Virus record (IMG/VR): IMGVR_UViG_3300008108_000191
Coordinates: 32,838 to 96,837 of that record
Direction: 5' to 3' (one strand)
Source of the DNA: a virus
DNA length: 64,000 bases
Shown: one piece after another, positions 8,166 through 16,262 of the stretch
Layout: every line of letters begins with the position of its first letter
Numbering within the stretch: the first letter of the stretch is position 1
The notes under the pieces: generated by a model
Seen by the model: the letters and a program-made list of their open reading frames with translations, nothing else
The model's database searches: none
What the model was told of the DNA's origin: nothing
Translations under genes and position numbers: made by a program

Positions 8166-9242
8166 ATGGCGATACCCTTAGATGTAATTCCATATCAAGG
8201 AAATCAACCAAATTCACCTAAACCTGGAGAGAAAGCAACTGCTCAAAAGGACAAGGTTTTAAGGTATCCATATGCTAGAATCGATAACGACTCTGATTAT
8301 TTGAGAATTGAGATAATCAAATATGAGTCTCCAGCAATTAACTTAGATTCTCTTTTTGATGTTCCAACAGATCAGAATGTAGAAAATCCAACTGTAAAAA
8401 TAAAAGAGAAGGCAAACTTTCAATTACCTACGATATCTTCAAAAGTAGAAGAAACTAAAAGAACGAAAGGAATACTTCATACAATTTATCTACCAATACC
8501 AGAACAAATAGGTGATACCACACAAATTAGTTGGGGAGAGGGAAAATTAAATCCAGCAGAAGCCTTTGGTATTGGTTTTGGTAATCAATTTCAAGATAAT
8601 CCAACAGCAGCATTAAATGCTGCCCTAAAGGCGTTGACGGATGGAGTAAGTGGAATTGGAGCTGATTCACAAGCATTGAAAGCCATACAGAATGTTGTTT
8701 CCTCTACCGCAATTGGTGTCTTAGGTGGTAACGTAAGTGCTAATGAATTAATTTCAAGAGCAACTGGTCAAGTATTTAATCCAAACCTGGAACTATTATT
8801 TGATGGTGTTGGTCTTAGAAATTTCCAGTTTAGCTTTGAATTCTTTCCAAGAAATAAGAAAGAAGCGGAACAAGTCATTCTTATTATTCGTACCCTGAAA
8901 GCAAGAATGAGTGCTAAGAAAAACGCAAGTGGAAACTCTAAGATTCAAGGTGTCTTCATTTCCGCTCCAGATCTTTTCCAACTGACTTATATGAAAGGTG
9001 GTAAAAACCACCCAATATTGAATAAGTTTAAACCAATGGCTCTGGTAGATCTACAAGTGAACTACACAGGTTCTGGAACTTATTCAACCTTCTGGGATGG
9101 AACACCAACTCATATAACAATGTCTTTATCATTTAAAGAACTTAATCCAATATACTTTGAAGATTATAACGAGGAGCAATATAGTGGTCCATATGCTCCA
9201 GGTGAAGATCCAGTGAACCAAGGTCATGCTGTAGGTTACTAA
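8166..9242 (+). CDS. gp48: Baseplate tail tube cap gp48
   Basis: The 358-residue protein resembles cyanophage gp48. It has a long N-terminal extension (about 1-100), a helical Ala/Gly-rich middle ('AFGIGFGNQF', 'ALKALTDGVSG'), then a tube-like fold: 'NPNLELLFDGVGLRNFQFSF' and 'THITMSLSFKELNPI'. gp48 caps the baseplate and nucleates the tail tube together with gp54. The gene lies directly before gp53, one nt away from its ATG. Confidence 0.8.
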   Translation: MAIPLDVIPYQGNQPNSPKPGEKATAQKDKVLRYPYARIDNDSDYLRIEIIKYESPAINLDSLFDVPTDQNVENPTVKIKEKANFQLPTISSKVEETKRTKGILHTIYLPIPEQIGDTTQISWGEGKLNPAEAFGIGFGNQFQDNPTAALNAALKALTDGVSGIGADSQALKAIQNVVSSTAIGVLGGNVSANELISRATGQVFNPNLELLFDGVGLRNFQFSFEFFPRNKKEAEQVILIIRTLKARMSAKKNASGNSKIQGVFISAPDLFQLTYMKGGKNHPILNKFKPMALVDLQVNYTGSGTYSTFWDGTPTHITMSLSFKELNPIYFEDYNEEQYSGPYAPGEDPVNQGHAVGY

Positions 9243-9243
9243 A

Positions 9244-9894
9244 ATGAGTTACTTTAGAGAACTACCAGACTTATTCTATCAGTCCCCATTTAAAGATAGA
9301 ACTTCATCTACCGAATATGTAAGAGTAAAGAATCTTTTTAGAAGAGTCAAACTTCGTGATGACTTACAGAATGTTTTTACTCTATTCAACAAATACCAAA
9401 TCCAACAAGGAGAAAGACCAGAAACTGTCGCCAATAGACTTTATGGTGACGTATCTTATGATTGGGTTGTTCTTTTAACCGCTGGTATTGTAAATGTTAG
9501 AGACCAGTGGCCACTTTCAGATTACGAACTTTATAAGTATGCAGAAAATAAGTATGGTAGTAATCTGAATACAATTAGATTCTATGAAACAACTGAAGTG
9601 AAAGATTCTTCTGGAAGGCTTATTCTTCCTAAAGGTAAAGTTGTAGATTCAAATTTCTCAATTCCAAATCCAAATATACCAACAGCAAATTTAAATCCTG
9701 TTGGTGGTGTTACTAACTATGAGTATGAAGTAAGACTAAATGAGCAAAAGAGACAGGTCTATCTATTAAAACCAGACTACCTACAACTCTATCTTAGTGA
9801 TATGAGAAGAATTATGAAGTATGAAAAGTCTTCTCAATATATCAATAAGCAACTTGCTGCTACTGAAAATACTAGAAACACTTCACCACAGTAA
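9244..9894 (+). CDS. gp53: Baseplate wedge protein gp53
   Basis: The 216-residue protein carries the gp53 hallmark 'RPETVANRLYGDVSYDWVVL' in a LysM-like fold, followed by 'WPLSDYELYKYAENKYG'. gp53 attaches wedges to the hub in T4. The C-terminus overlaps by 12 bp the converging remnant gene on the minus strand (end 9883). Confidence 0.88.
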   Translation: MSYFRELPDLFYQSPFKDRTSSTEYVRVKNLFRRVKLRDDLQNVFTLFNKYQIQQGERPETVANRLYGDVSYDWVVLLTAGIVNVRDQWPLSDYELYKYAENKYGSNLNTIRFYETTEVKDSSGRLILPKGKVVDSNFSIPNPNIPTANLNPVGGVTNYEYEVRLNEQKRQVYLLKPDYLQLYLSDMRRIMKYEKSSQYINKQLAATENTRNTSPQ

Positions 9895-10340
9895 CTCTAA
9901 ATTCTTATCAAATATCATCACATATCGGTGTTTGCGGGAGCGTTCTTTCCATTCTCCTGCAGCACCTTTAATTTTGCCTCTAGAGTGTTTAGTTCCGTCT
10001 GCATAGTAGAAATCTTTCTTTGGGTCTGTGAGTCCGCAATACTTAAAGTTACAAGCGCGATAGATTGTACCAGAATGAAAATCACTATCAGCGTAAGAGA
10101 TGACTGCTTTAACTTCAGTATCCTTCCGTAACTGTCTAATCGCTCTTGAAACAAACCAAGAAGTGATATTATATTCTGCTCGTTGGGTTTCATCAGTGGG
10201 CTAAAATCATTGCTCTCATATAAACCGTAGTTATATCCGCTCTTAAATCCTTTAGAAAAGTCCTTAAGATAATGAAACCGCAGAAGTAACTCTGCGGCTT
10301 CGGATTTACTTACACGGTCAATGTAATAATCTGTTTTCAC
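9883..10340 (-). pseudogene. Mom-like DNA-modification gene, internally deleted and frameshifted
   Basis: An intact start at 10340 encodes 'LLLRFHYLKDFSKGFKSGYN', the N-terminus of phage Mom-like/GNAT-like adenine-modification proteins. From about 10198 the homologous C-terminal half continues in another minus frame: 'NITSWFVSRAIRQL', 'AVISYADSDFHSGTIYRA', 'DPKKDFYYADGTKHSRGKI', ending at TGA 9885-9883. The middle of the domain (roughly 40-50 residues by memory of the family) is missing at the junction near 10200, and the frame is broken there. The annotated-looking 140-residue frame (9918-10340) with a hydrophobic stretch and coiled coil is the out-of-frame read of that C-terminal half. The family name is from recall; the two-frame structure is seen directly. 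Confidence 0.65.
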
Positions 10341-10401
10341 TTGAACAGTAAATTAATGTATGCTGCTACAACTAAAAGTATTAGGCAGATTTGATTATAC
10401 T

Positions 10402-11331
10402 TCACTCTTCAGCAAGTCGTGCAAAGTAAGAAAGAGTATCATCATCCTCATCTTCGTCAGCAGAAGATACAGTGCGAGTAGGTTGAAGAGAATTCAGTTC
10501 TCCACGAAGATCTTCCGTGAGTTCACGGGAAGAACCACGAGTGTATTCTTCTTCTTCACCCTCATCAGGATCTTGATAGCGAGGAGTGCCCTTGTTACCA
10601 AGAACATAGTCAAGGCGCTTCTTCAGATCATCATAAGACTTGAACTGATCAGCAGCAACAAGTTCAGCGAGAGAATACTGCTTCTTCCAGATTGCTTCCA
10701 TCGCATCGTCATCTTCCAGAAGAGCATCGGGACGAGCAAACTCACTGGAGTCGTAGTTACGATAACCAGCAACGTTCTTTGCCTTCAGTTTGAAGTTAGC
10801 ACCCTGCCAGAAATCGAACGGATCAATTGCTTCCTCATCCTCAAACTCAGGTTGCATCGCAGCAGTGAGTTTGTCGAAGATCTTCTTACCGAACTTATAC
10901 AGGAAGACTTTACCTTCGTTAGAGGGGTTAGCGGGATCCTTGACCACATAGATGTTAGCAATGTAAGTCAGTTTACGCTTCTGTTTACGTGCCTGTTCTT
11001 TACCCACATCAGTGCCGTTGTTCCACAGCATCGTGTTGTGCTCAGACACAGGATCCTTCTGACCCAGAGTGGTCAGAGAGTTCTCAATATACCAACCACC
11101 AGGACCTTGGAATGCGTGACTGTAGAGTTTCACGAACGGAAGGTCCTCACCGTTCGGAGCAGGCAGGAAACGGATGACGGCATAACCATTGCCGCTCTTA
11201 TCACATTCTAGTTTCCACAGGCGCTCATCGCCACTGGAACCGCCATTGTTATTCATTTTTTCGACTTCCTTGACCAGTTTTGCGGTCAGGGAGCCAAGCT
11301 TAGATTGCTTCTTAAGGTCTGCGAAAGACAT
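10402..11331 (-). CDS. gp32: Single-stranded DNA-binding protein gp32
   Basis: The 309-residue protein has the gp32 order: a basic N-terminal cooperativity region (1-35), a core OB domain with 'AVIRFLPAPNGEDLPFVKLYSH', 'WYIENSLTTLG', 'FWQGANFKLKAKNVAGYRNYDSS', and an acidic C-terminal tail (after about 245) ending DDDTLSYFARLAEE. The T4 zinc site (His64 and three Cys) is absent: the protein has a single Cys, and 'HNTMLWNNG' stands where the finger lies. It coats replicating DNA and recruits gp59. A sigma70-type promoter (11403-11375) lies just upstream, giving it transcription independent of gp59/gp33. Confidence 0.95.
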   Translation of the reverse strand: MSFADLKKQSKLGSLTAKLVKEVEKMNNNGGSSGDERLWKLECDKSGNGYAVIRFLPAPNGEDLPFVKLYSHAFQGPGGWYIENSLTTLGQKDPVSEHNTMLWNNGTDVGKEQARKQKRKLTYIANIYVVKDPANPSNEGKVFLYKFGKKIFDKLTAAMQPEFEDEEAIDPFDFWQGANFKLKAKNVAGYRNYDSSEFARPDALLEDDDAMEAIWKKQYSLAELVAADQFKSYDDLKKRLDYVLGNKGTPRYQDPDEGEEEEYTRGSSRELTEDLRGELNSLQPTRTVSSADEDEDDDTLSYFARLAEE

Positions 11332-11374
11332 TTGGATTACCTCGGATTAATTGGATTCGGGGGATTACTCGGAT

Positions 11375-11403
11375 AGTATAACAGGGATGCCCTCAGTCGT
11401 CAA
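11375..11403 (-). promoter_or_regulatory. Sigma70-type promoter of gp32
   Basis: TTGACG (11403-11398), 17 nt, TATACT (11380-11375) on the minus strand, about 44 nt before the gp32 ATG. The -35 box overlaps the last codons of the DUF1825 gene. Confidence 0.7.
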
Positions 11404-11725
11404 GATATTGCTTGAGGGATTCGATTGTCTGATTCATACTGTCGAATAAAACTTGCATATCGGTCTCTGGTGGGAATCCCATCAGTGCTACCGATTTGCG
11501 AAGATTCTCTTTCATCTCAACCGCCTGTGGGTCATCTGAAAGAGACAATCTAGTATACATGATCCTTTGCTTTTCTAGCAAGGTCTGTAACTTTTCAACG
11601 TGTTCTTTCTTGGTTTCATTATCCATTACACCAAAGGTAAGGATACTTCCATAGATTTGTTCTTGAAGATTATTAATTTCTTCAAGTTCTTCTTGAATAA
11701 TATCGGATTTAAAAAATTCACTCAT
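11393..11725 (-). CDS. DUF1825 family protein (cyanobacterial-type)
   Basis: The likely start is ATG 11725 (MSEFFKSDIIQEELEEI); the frame is open further upstream into gp59, but an in-frame extension would overlap it more. The sequence 'KQRIMYTRLSLSDDPQAVEM', followed by 'KSVALMGFPPETDM', is the signature of DUF1825, a small helical family typical of cyanobacteria and their phages. The function is unknown. It sits between gp59 and gp32, overlapping the gp59 stop by 8 nt, so it is expressed with the replication genes. Confidence 0.8.
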   Translation of the reverse strand: MSEFFKSDIIQEELEEINNLQEQIYGSILTFGVMDNETKKEHVEKLQTLLEKQRIMYTRLSLSDDPQAVEMKENLRKSVALMGFPPETDMQVLFDSMNQTIESLKQYLDD

Positions 11726-12320
11726 TGATAATGGACCGCAAAATCTTTCGGTAGTTGAACACATCAATATTTAGGAATGGGGAATATTTTTTCAATTTCA
11801 AACTTACGGTTTCCCACACAGGGTCCAGAAGTTTCTTATCAAAATCGTTTGAGAAATGGAATATTTTTTCGTAGATTGTGAAAGTTTCTAGCGATAGTTG
11901 CCCGCTTAGAAACTTTTTGAGTATCGGAGGGTGACCTTTGGTACAGTTGAACAAACTCTCTAACTCGTTCTCCGATAACAATTCGTTGCTTTGCTCTTTG
12001 AATAAGTAGGTCAAACTCTGTTGACGCCTCATCCACTCTGCGTATGTTCTTTCGCCAGAATTGATAATTTCTCCAATCCATAAGTTTTGTGGGTTGTCTG
12101 CGGATACAAAATTTGCAAGTAGAAAGTCTTTGACTTCCTCATCAGAATATTTACGGCTGGTCTTCTCAAACCAGTATTTGTCTTTACGTTTATTGAAAGA
12201 AGTCACAGTTGCCCGTGACTTTCCTCCATACTTAAAAAAGTCATATTTACTGTTCGTAAAATGACTTTTCATCGAAAGATAAGTTTGATAAGTTTCAAAT
12301 GGTGACATAATAAACTTCAA
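11718..12320 (-). CDS. gp59: Helicase loader gp59
   Basis: The 200-residue protein matches gp59, which loads the gp41 helicase on gp32-coated DNA. It has an N-terminal HMG-like region with 'KSHFTNSKYDFFKYGGKSR', 'RKDKYWFEKTSRKY' and 'LWIGEI', and a C-terminal helical half with 'DPVWETVSLKLKKYSPFL' and 'FNYRKIL'. The order gp33-gp59-gp32 is conserved from T4 with two insertions. ATG 12308 (MSPFETYQTY) is an alternative start. Confidence 0.88.
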   Translation of the reverse strand: MKFIMSPFETYQTYLSMKSHFTNSKYDFFKYGGKSRATVTSFNKRKDKYWFEKTSRKYSDEEVKDFLLANFVSADNPQNLWIGEIINSGERTYAEWMRRQQSLTYLFKEQSNELLSENELESLFNCTKGHPPILKKFLSGQLSLETFTIYEKIFHFSNDFDKKLLDPVWETVSLKLKKYSPFLNIDVFNYRKILRSIINE

Positions 12321-12323
12321 AAA

Positions 12324-12839
12324 TTACTTTCCTCCCCAAGCAGTATATCTTGATTTTTCAGTATCACTCCATTGTCTAGCAACAAAGTCTTTACCAACAC
12401 CAGTTCCCTCAACTCCCTTTAGTTTTGAAAGAACTTTTGGTGGGGTATAACCACCGCCATATACAGAAGAAATGCTAAATCCAGCTCTTGCTAAATCATT
12501 GCGAATTGAGGAACTCATTGCTCTTTCTCCAATCTTATCATCAGAGAAACCTTTTTGTACCCCACCAGAAGGTCTATACATTGGGATATCAAATGCTCTA
12601 TCAGAATAGTGCCTTGATCCTTTAGAGTGCTTTCCTCCAGAGGTGGAACCAATCTCCCAACCCTGTTTTTTCATCCATGCTATAGCAGCATCTCTAGTCT
12701 TTTTATCATCAAACTCCAAATGATCATGATAATTTTTACCACCATGACTTGGATCATATCCTCCGTGAGTTTCGTCACCAGTGATATATCCAGCTTTCAT
12801 TTCGTTTATTACAGATATAAACTGATTAAACGTTTTCAT
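12324..12839 (-). CDS. Putative M15-like zinc peptidase (peptidoglycan-active candidate)
   Basis: The 171-residue protein has a G-rich core with 'GGKHSKGSRHYSDRAFDIPM', matching the SxH(x)6D zinc-ligand pattern of M15 D-Ala-D-Ala peptidases (SRH...AxDI). A second His cluster, 'YHDHLEF', lies before it at about residue 38, not after it as in standard M15 enzymes, so the arrangement looks permuted. The N-terminus MKTFNQFISVINEM resembles that of many cyanophage small proteins; no signal peptide is seen. It lies between gp33 and gp59, a place with no such gene in T4. Function is inferred from motifs only. Confidence 0.5.
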   Translation of the reverse strand: MKTFNQFISVINEMKAGYITGDETHGGYDPSHGGKNYHDHLEFDDKKTRDAAIAWMKKQGWEIGSTSGGKHSKGSRHYSDRAFDIPMYRPSGGVQKGFSDDKIGERAMSSSIRNDLARAGFSISSVYGGGYTPPKVLSKLKGVEGTGVGKDFVARQWSDTEKSRYTAWGGK

Positions 12840-12865
12840 TTGAAGTTGTCTTTTATGTATTTAGT

Positions 12866-13126
12866 TTACAGAGGAAGTTTTGCCTTCGAAGTCTTCTTCA
12901 TAAAGTTGAGACGGATAGCATCCCACTTCAATCTCTCTTTTAATGGTTTTGAGATAAGCTTCGTGACTGATTCTACCTCAAGACTGTTAATTTCACAATA
13001 GTGACAGATAGCATCAATGTAGTTGAAGTTTTCTTCAATCACAATCTTCTCAATTTCAAGAGCGAATTTAGAAGGAGTCAGAAACTTACTTTCTATTGCT
13101 TGTTCTAGTTCTTTGTTATTTTCCAT
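12866..13126 (-). CDS. gp33: Late-transcription coactivator gp33
   Basis: The start is taken at ATG 13126 (MENNKELEQ), which overlaps the upstream nuclease gene by 11 nt; the longer open frame would overlap far more. The 86-residue product has the gp33 core: 'FALEIEKIVIEENFNYIDAI', 'YCEINSLEVESVTKLIS', and a C-terminal basic tail with LPL, which in T4 binds the sliding clamp. gp33 links RNA polymerase to the clamp at late promoters, which fits the ATAAATA boxes found across this window. Confidence 0.78.
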   Translation of the reverse strand: MENNKELEQAIESKFLTPSKFALEIEKIVIEENFNYIDAICHYCEINSLEVESVTKLISKPLKERLKWDAIRLNFMKKTSKAKLPL

Positions 13127-13793
13127 AGAGTTCCAGTTTATCTCTAACAAACTTTCTAATGTATTCGCTGAGAAGTTTGATGTACTTTGATTTGTCTCGT
13201 TCTTCATAGACGACGCATTCTCCATTTTCACAAGCCATGATGATTACAAGTTTTTTAACTGAAATACCAGTCAGTTCGTACAGCATACATCCGTAAGCCA
13301 TACATTGAACAAAATAGTGTTCGATCCACTCTCGTGGTTTTGGTTTTTTAGAAGTCTTAAAGTCGATTATAGCTAACTCACCGTCATATTCAGCGATGCA
13401 GTCAACTGTCCCAGCAATACCTAGTTGCTTACTATATAGGGACCCTTCAAGGGCGTAAATATTATTTATACGATTTAAGTCTGATTTTGAAATTTTAAAG
13501 AGGAAATCAGAAATTGGTTGTACTTTTGGTAGTTCTTCATTCTTCAGATGATGTTCTACCAGAGTATGCATGTCTGTACCACGACTTGTTGCTGCCTTCG
13601 TGATACGATCTGCTTCTTCATCACCGACTTTCTTTCTCCAGTTGACGAAAATCTCCCTATTAAAATGACTGGTCACCGAAGTGATGGAGACCAGTCTAAG
13701 AAGTTCTTCTTCTGTAGGAACTCTGTAATACCTTACACCATCAATAGTCTCCCTCTCAAGTTGAGGGAGATCAATATCAACATGACTGAACAT
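13116..13793 (-). CDS. PD-(D/E)XK exonuclease-like protein (Cas4/RecB-type)
   Basis: The 225-residue protein shows a RecB-type nuclease core: 'RGTDMHTLVEHHL', then 'GIAGTVDCIAEYDGEL', 'AIIDFKTSKKP' and 'YFVQCMAYGCMLYE' (Asp, Asp-x-Lys and the QxxxY motif). Related cyanophage proteins are annotated as Cas4-like or MGME1-like exonucleases. It follows phoH with a 1-nt overlap and precedes gp33, so a role in DNA processing or recombination is likely. Confidence 0.8.
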   Translation of the reverse strand: MFSHVDIDLPQLERETIDGVRYYRVPTEEELLRLVSITSVTSHFNREIFVNWRKKVGDEEADRITKAATSRGTDMHTLVEHHLKNEELPKVQPISDFLFKISKSDLNRINNIYALEGSLYSKQLGIAGTVDCIAEYDGELAIIDFKTSKKPKPREWIEHYFVQCMAYGCMLYELTGISVKKLVIIMACENGECVVYEERDKSKYIKLLSEYIRKFVRDKLELYGK

Positions 13794-14551
13794 TAAAAAC
13801 CTGCTTCCATTTTTGCGAGAATGTATTCTTTAACAAGTCCAGAGCGGACAATATCATCAACCCCAAATTCAATTATATCAAAAGAAGGCATTTTACGCAA
13901 TACACTCATAAAATCATGAATACCATTACGCTCATTTGACTTCTGCAAATCAGACTGAACCGCATCACCACAGAAACAAATTCTAGTATTTTCACCAACA
14001 CGAGTGATAATAGAGTCTAATTCATGGAAGTTTAGGTTCTGATATTCATCAACAATAATAATAGAGTTATCAAGTGTAGTTCCACGAAGGAACGAAGTAC
14101 TCCAAAACTTGATTGTTTCTTGTGACTTGAGATTACCATAGAGCATCTCGAAATCAGCATCACTAGGCATCTGGAACATATATTTCACCATATTCTTATA
14201 AGGAATTTGGTAAATATCCGCCTTATCTTCATGAGAACCAGGAAGGAACCCAATCTCTCTGGTAGCAACTAGAGAACGAACAAGGTAAATGCGTTCATAA
14301 GGTGTATGTTCATTCAATACATCTTGAAGAGCATTATAAAGTGTGATAAAGGTTTTACCAGTACCAGCACAACCATATGCTACTAAATGTTTACCTTCTT
14401 GATAGGAATTAAATAATCTTTTTTGATTATCCGTAAGGGGATCAATATCAATAAGGTAATCGGAACTTAGAGGTTTCTTCCTCTTCATCTGCTTTGCAGT
14501 GAGACCAACCCCGATAGGTTGCTCTGCAGACGATCTTTTTCTTCTTGCCAT
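13793..14551 (-). CDS. phoH: PhoH-like ATPase
   Basis: The 252-residue P-loop protein has Walker A 'GCAGTGKT' near residue 62, 'LVRSLVATREIGFLPGSHEDK' region motifs, Walker B 'NSIIIVDEYQNL' and a sensor 'ICFCGDAVQSD'. PhoH is a widespread cyanophage auxiliary gene linked to phosphate stress in bacteria; its biochemical role in phages is unsettled (RNA helicase/nuclease activity proposed for relatives). Its ATG overlaps the upstream stop (TAATG). Confidence 0.93.
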   Translation of the reverse strand: MARRKRSSAEQPIGVGLTAKQMKRKKPLSSDYLIDIDPLTDNQKRLFNSYQEGKHLVAYGCAGTGKTFITLYNALQDVLNEHTPYERIYLVRSLVATREIGFLPGSHEDKADIYQIPYKNMVKYMFQMPSDADFEMLYGNLKSQETIKFWSTSFLRGTTLDNSIIIVDEYQNLNFHELDSIITRVGENTRICFCGDAVQSDLQKSNERNGIHDFMSVLRKMPSFDIIEFGVDDIVRSGLVKEYILAKMEAGF

Positions 14552-14799
14552 TAGATTTTGTTTACTTTAGAACCAGGCATTTTCGCTGCACGGTGCAGCA
14601 CATCGTTCCATCCAGGATTCTTCTTCCTGAGTTTGTCCTTCCACTCACCCACTTCACCAGGTTGTGGGCAGGTAGAAGGATCAGACCAGTCTCGAATCCA
14701 TTCTGGATTTTCCACTTTCCACTGGTCCCATTCGTTGACGCTCATCGTCACTTCTTTTTGTTCACCAGTTTCTTTGTGGACTACAGGATATGTTGCCAA
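14551..14799 (-). CDS. Conserved cyanophage protein, TTG start
   Basis: AGGAGG lies 8 nt before TTG 14799 (MATYPVVHKETG), which decides the start; an upstream in-frame GTG at 14808 overlaps the Shine-Dalgarno itself. The 82-residue product has 'WDQWKVENPEWIRDWSDPST' and 'GEVGEWKDKLRKKNPGW', a Trp-rich pattern conserved among T4-like cyanophages; function unknown. A late box AATAAATA (14834-14827) overlaps the stop of the upstream HNH gene. Confidence 0.85.
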   Translation of the reverse strand: MATYPVVHKETGEQKEVTMSVNEWDQWKVENPEWIRDWSDPSTCPQPGEVGEWKDKLRKKNPGWNDVLHRAAKMPGSKVNKI

Positions 14800-14825
14800 A
14801 ATTTTCACCTCCTAATGATATGAAC

Positions 14826-15404
14826 TTATTTATTGTTTAAATGAGAAGATATTTTCATAATATGATTGGTAAAATCTTCCAAAGATAAATCCCACTTCAT
14901 CACATTACAAATTTTACAGCAAGGGGTACAATTATCTTCTGTATAACCTTTAGTACTATCAATCCTATCAATTCCAGTATATAAAAAATCACCGCCAGTT
15001 TTTGATTGCGATTTTTTTACGGAAGATAATGAATCACCACAATAAGAACAAGATTTTACTACATTTTCTGTAAAAAAATTTACATCAATGTCAAAGTTTA
15101 ATCCTCTTCTATTAGCAGAAGTTCTATATGTGGAGTATAGGTCGTTTTTTGCGGCTTCACCATAAGATAATTTCCAAGGCATATTTTTTGCCCCTTTTGA
15201 TTTCCAAGTAGATACATCTCTTTGAGAACATCCACAAGAATATCTTCTTCTTATGTTAAAACTATACATTTCTTTAGTCCCACCACATATAGAACATTTT
15301 ACTTTCCCTTTAACATGATGACCTGGACCTTTTGCTGGTATTACATCCAATACGGTAAAGTTGCCTATGACATCTCCAACACTAATAGATGATTTTCTTC
15401 CCAT
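14826..15404 (-). CDS. Free-standing HNH homing endonuclease
   Basis: The 192-residue protein has an N-terminal zinc-ribbon-like half ('KVKCSICGGT', 'RRRYSCGCSQ') and a C-terminal HNH-type nuclease with 'CSYCGDSL', 'GIDRIDSTKGYTEDNCTPCC' and 'CNVMKWDLSLEDF' (D-R-I-D, N and paired Cys). It interrupts the thyX-to-phoH order as an inserted mobile gene. It has its own late box TATAAATA 25 nt upstream, and its stop codon overlaps the late box of the next gene. Confidence 0.88.
   Translation of the reverse strand: MGRKSSISVGDVIGNFTVLDVIPAKGPGHHVKGKVKCSICGGTKEMYSFNIRRRYSCGCSQRDVSTWKSKGAKNMPWKLSYGEAAKNDLYSTYRTSANRRGLNFDIDVNFFTENVVKSCSYCGDSLSSVKKSQSKTGGDFLYTGIDRIDSTKGYTEDNCTPCCKICNVMKWDLSLEDFTNHIMKISSHLNNK
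14827..14834 (-). promoter_or_regulatory. Late promoter box AATAAATA
   Basis: AATAAATA on the minus strand, 28 nt before the TTG start at 14799, sharing bases with the TAA stop of the HNH gene (14826-14828). Confidence 0.55.
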
Positions 15405-15428
15405 AGTAGTAATGTATCCAACTACTTA

Positions 15429-15436
15429 TATTTATA
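15429..15436 (-). promoter_or_regulatory. Late promoter box TATAAATA of HNH gene
   Basis: Perfect T4 late consensus TATAAATA on the minus strand, 25 nt before the ATG of the HNH gene at 15404, in the thyX-HNH gap. Confidence 0.65.
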
Positions 15437-15447
15437 ATATGGATACA

Positions 15448-16101
15448 TTACAGAACCCATTGATTTTCTACTCCCCCAAGTGCTTCTGTACAGATAGGAA
15501 ATTGCTCGGCAAAGATTTTTTTACATTCTTTAGCAATATCCATATGCTCTTTTTGCGTTCCATTTTTTTCTCGGAGTGCAATATATGTGATCCAAGACCT
15601 GCAACTACCCGCCATATAAAGACGAGTAGGAGTCGCCAGAGGAAGCACAAAGCGAGCAGACTCTTTTGCTACTCCGTGAGCAAGAAGTTCCTTGTAGAGG
15701 CGCATACCCTCCGCAAAATGGTCTTGAATCTTACTTTGTAGCGTCAGTTTTTCATATTCGCCAATATCATCAATAGAGTTTTGACGATTCTTGGTATCCT
15801 GACGACGAAGATCGGGAACGGGAATATACTCTGAAATCAGTGAAGTATCAGCATAGCGTTGTGAGAACTCTTGATATGTGAAACTACGGTGACGCAAAAT
15901 TTGAGCTGCGATACCACGATTGGTTTCAATCTCAAGAGTCATAAAACTCTGCTCAAACACAGACCAATGGTTGTGCTTGATGCAATAAGCAAGCAACTTG
16001 GAATAGTTTTCGTTGTCTTGATTTGCAGGATTACTGACTCTTGCTACATACGCCATTGTCTTTTCGGCGTCTGGAGTTACACTAACCAGTTTTACAGTCA
16101 T
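15448..16101 (-). CDS. thyX: Flavin-dependent thymidylate synthase ThyX
   Basis: The 217-residue length and the motif 'RHRSFTYQEFSQRY' (RHRxxSx7SxR type, here with T for the first S) identify ThyX. 'HWSVFEQSFMTLEIETNRGI' and the C-terminal 'RSWITYIALRE' fit the family. It makes dTMP from dUMP with FAD, NADPH and methylene-tetrahydrofolate. It is common in cyanophages, feeding phage DNA synthesis. Its ATG overlaps the stop of the small gene upstream (ATGA). Confidence 0.93.
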   Translation of the reverse strand: MTVKLVSVTPDAEKTMAYVARVSNPANQDNENYSKLLAYCIKHNHWSVFEQSFMTLEIETNRGIAAQILRHRSFTYQEFSQRYADTSLISEYIPVPDLRRQDTKNRQNSIDDIGEYEKLTLQSKIQDHFAEGMRLYKELLAHGVAKESARFVLPLATPTRLYMAGSCRSWITYIALREKNGTQKEHMDIAKECKKIFAEQFPICTEALGGVENQWVL

Positions 16102-16262
16102 TTACCAAATCCTTTTGATGTTTTCTTTTCTAAGTCTGCGAGTTGTTCTTTCAACTCACGAAGTTGCACTTTCATCTCACGAATCTTTTCATCGGTATAG
16201 AGATGGTCTTGCTTGATGAGACGCTCAAGCAACTTTACAAGTTTTTTAGATCTACTAGTCAT
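16098..16262 (-). CDS. 54-residue coiled-coil protein
   Basis: ATG 16262 to TGA 16098 encodes a Lys/Glu/Leu-rich helix ('LVKLLERLIKQ', 'MKVQLRELKEQLADLEKK'), a likely coiled coil. It overlaps the upstream stop by 1 nt (TAATG) and the thyX start by 4 nt (ATGA), so it is translationally coupled to both. No known family is recognised. Confidence 0.75.
   Translation of the reverse strand: MTSRSKKLVKLLERLIKQDHLYTDEKIREMKVQLRELKEQLADLEKKTSKGFGK

Noticed and set aside
9918-10340. A 140-residue gene with a membrane helix and coiled coil
   Set aside because: Its 3' two-thirds are the out-of-frame reading of a Mom-like C-terminal half; treated as a pseudogene.
10360-11211. A 283-residue plus-strand frame opposite gp32
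   Set aside because: Antisense shadow of gp32 codon use; no start signal or protein-like domain.
12627-13001. A 124-residue plus-strand frame across gp33 and the peptidase-like gene
   Set aside because: It spans two genuine minus-strand genes and their gap; no start signal.
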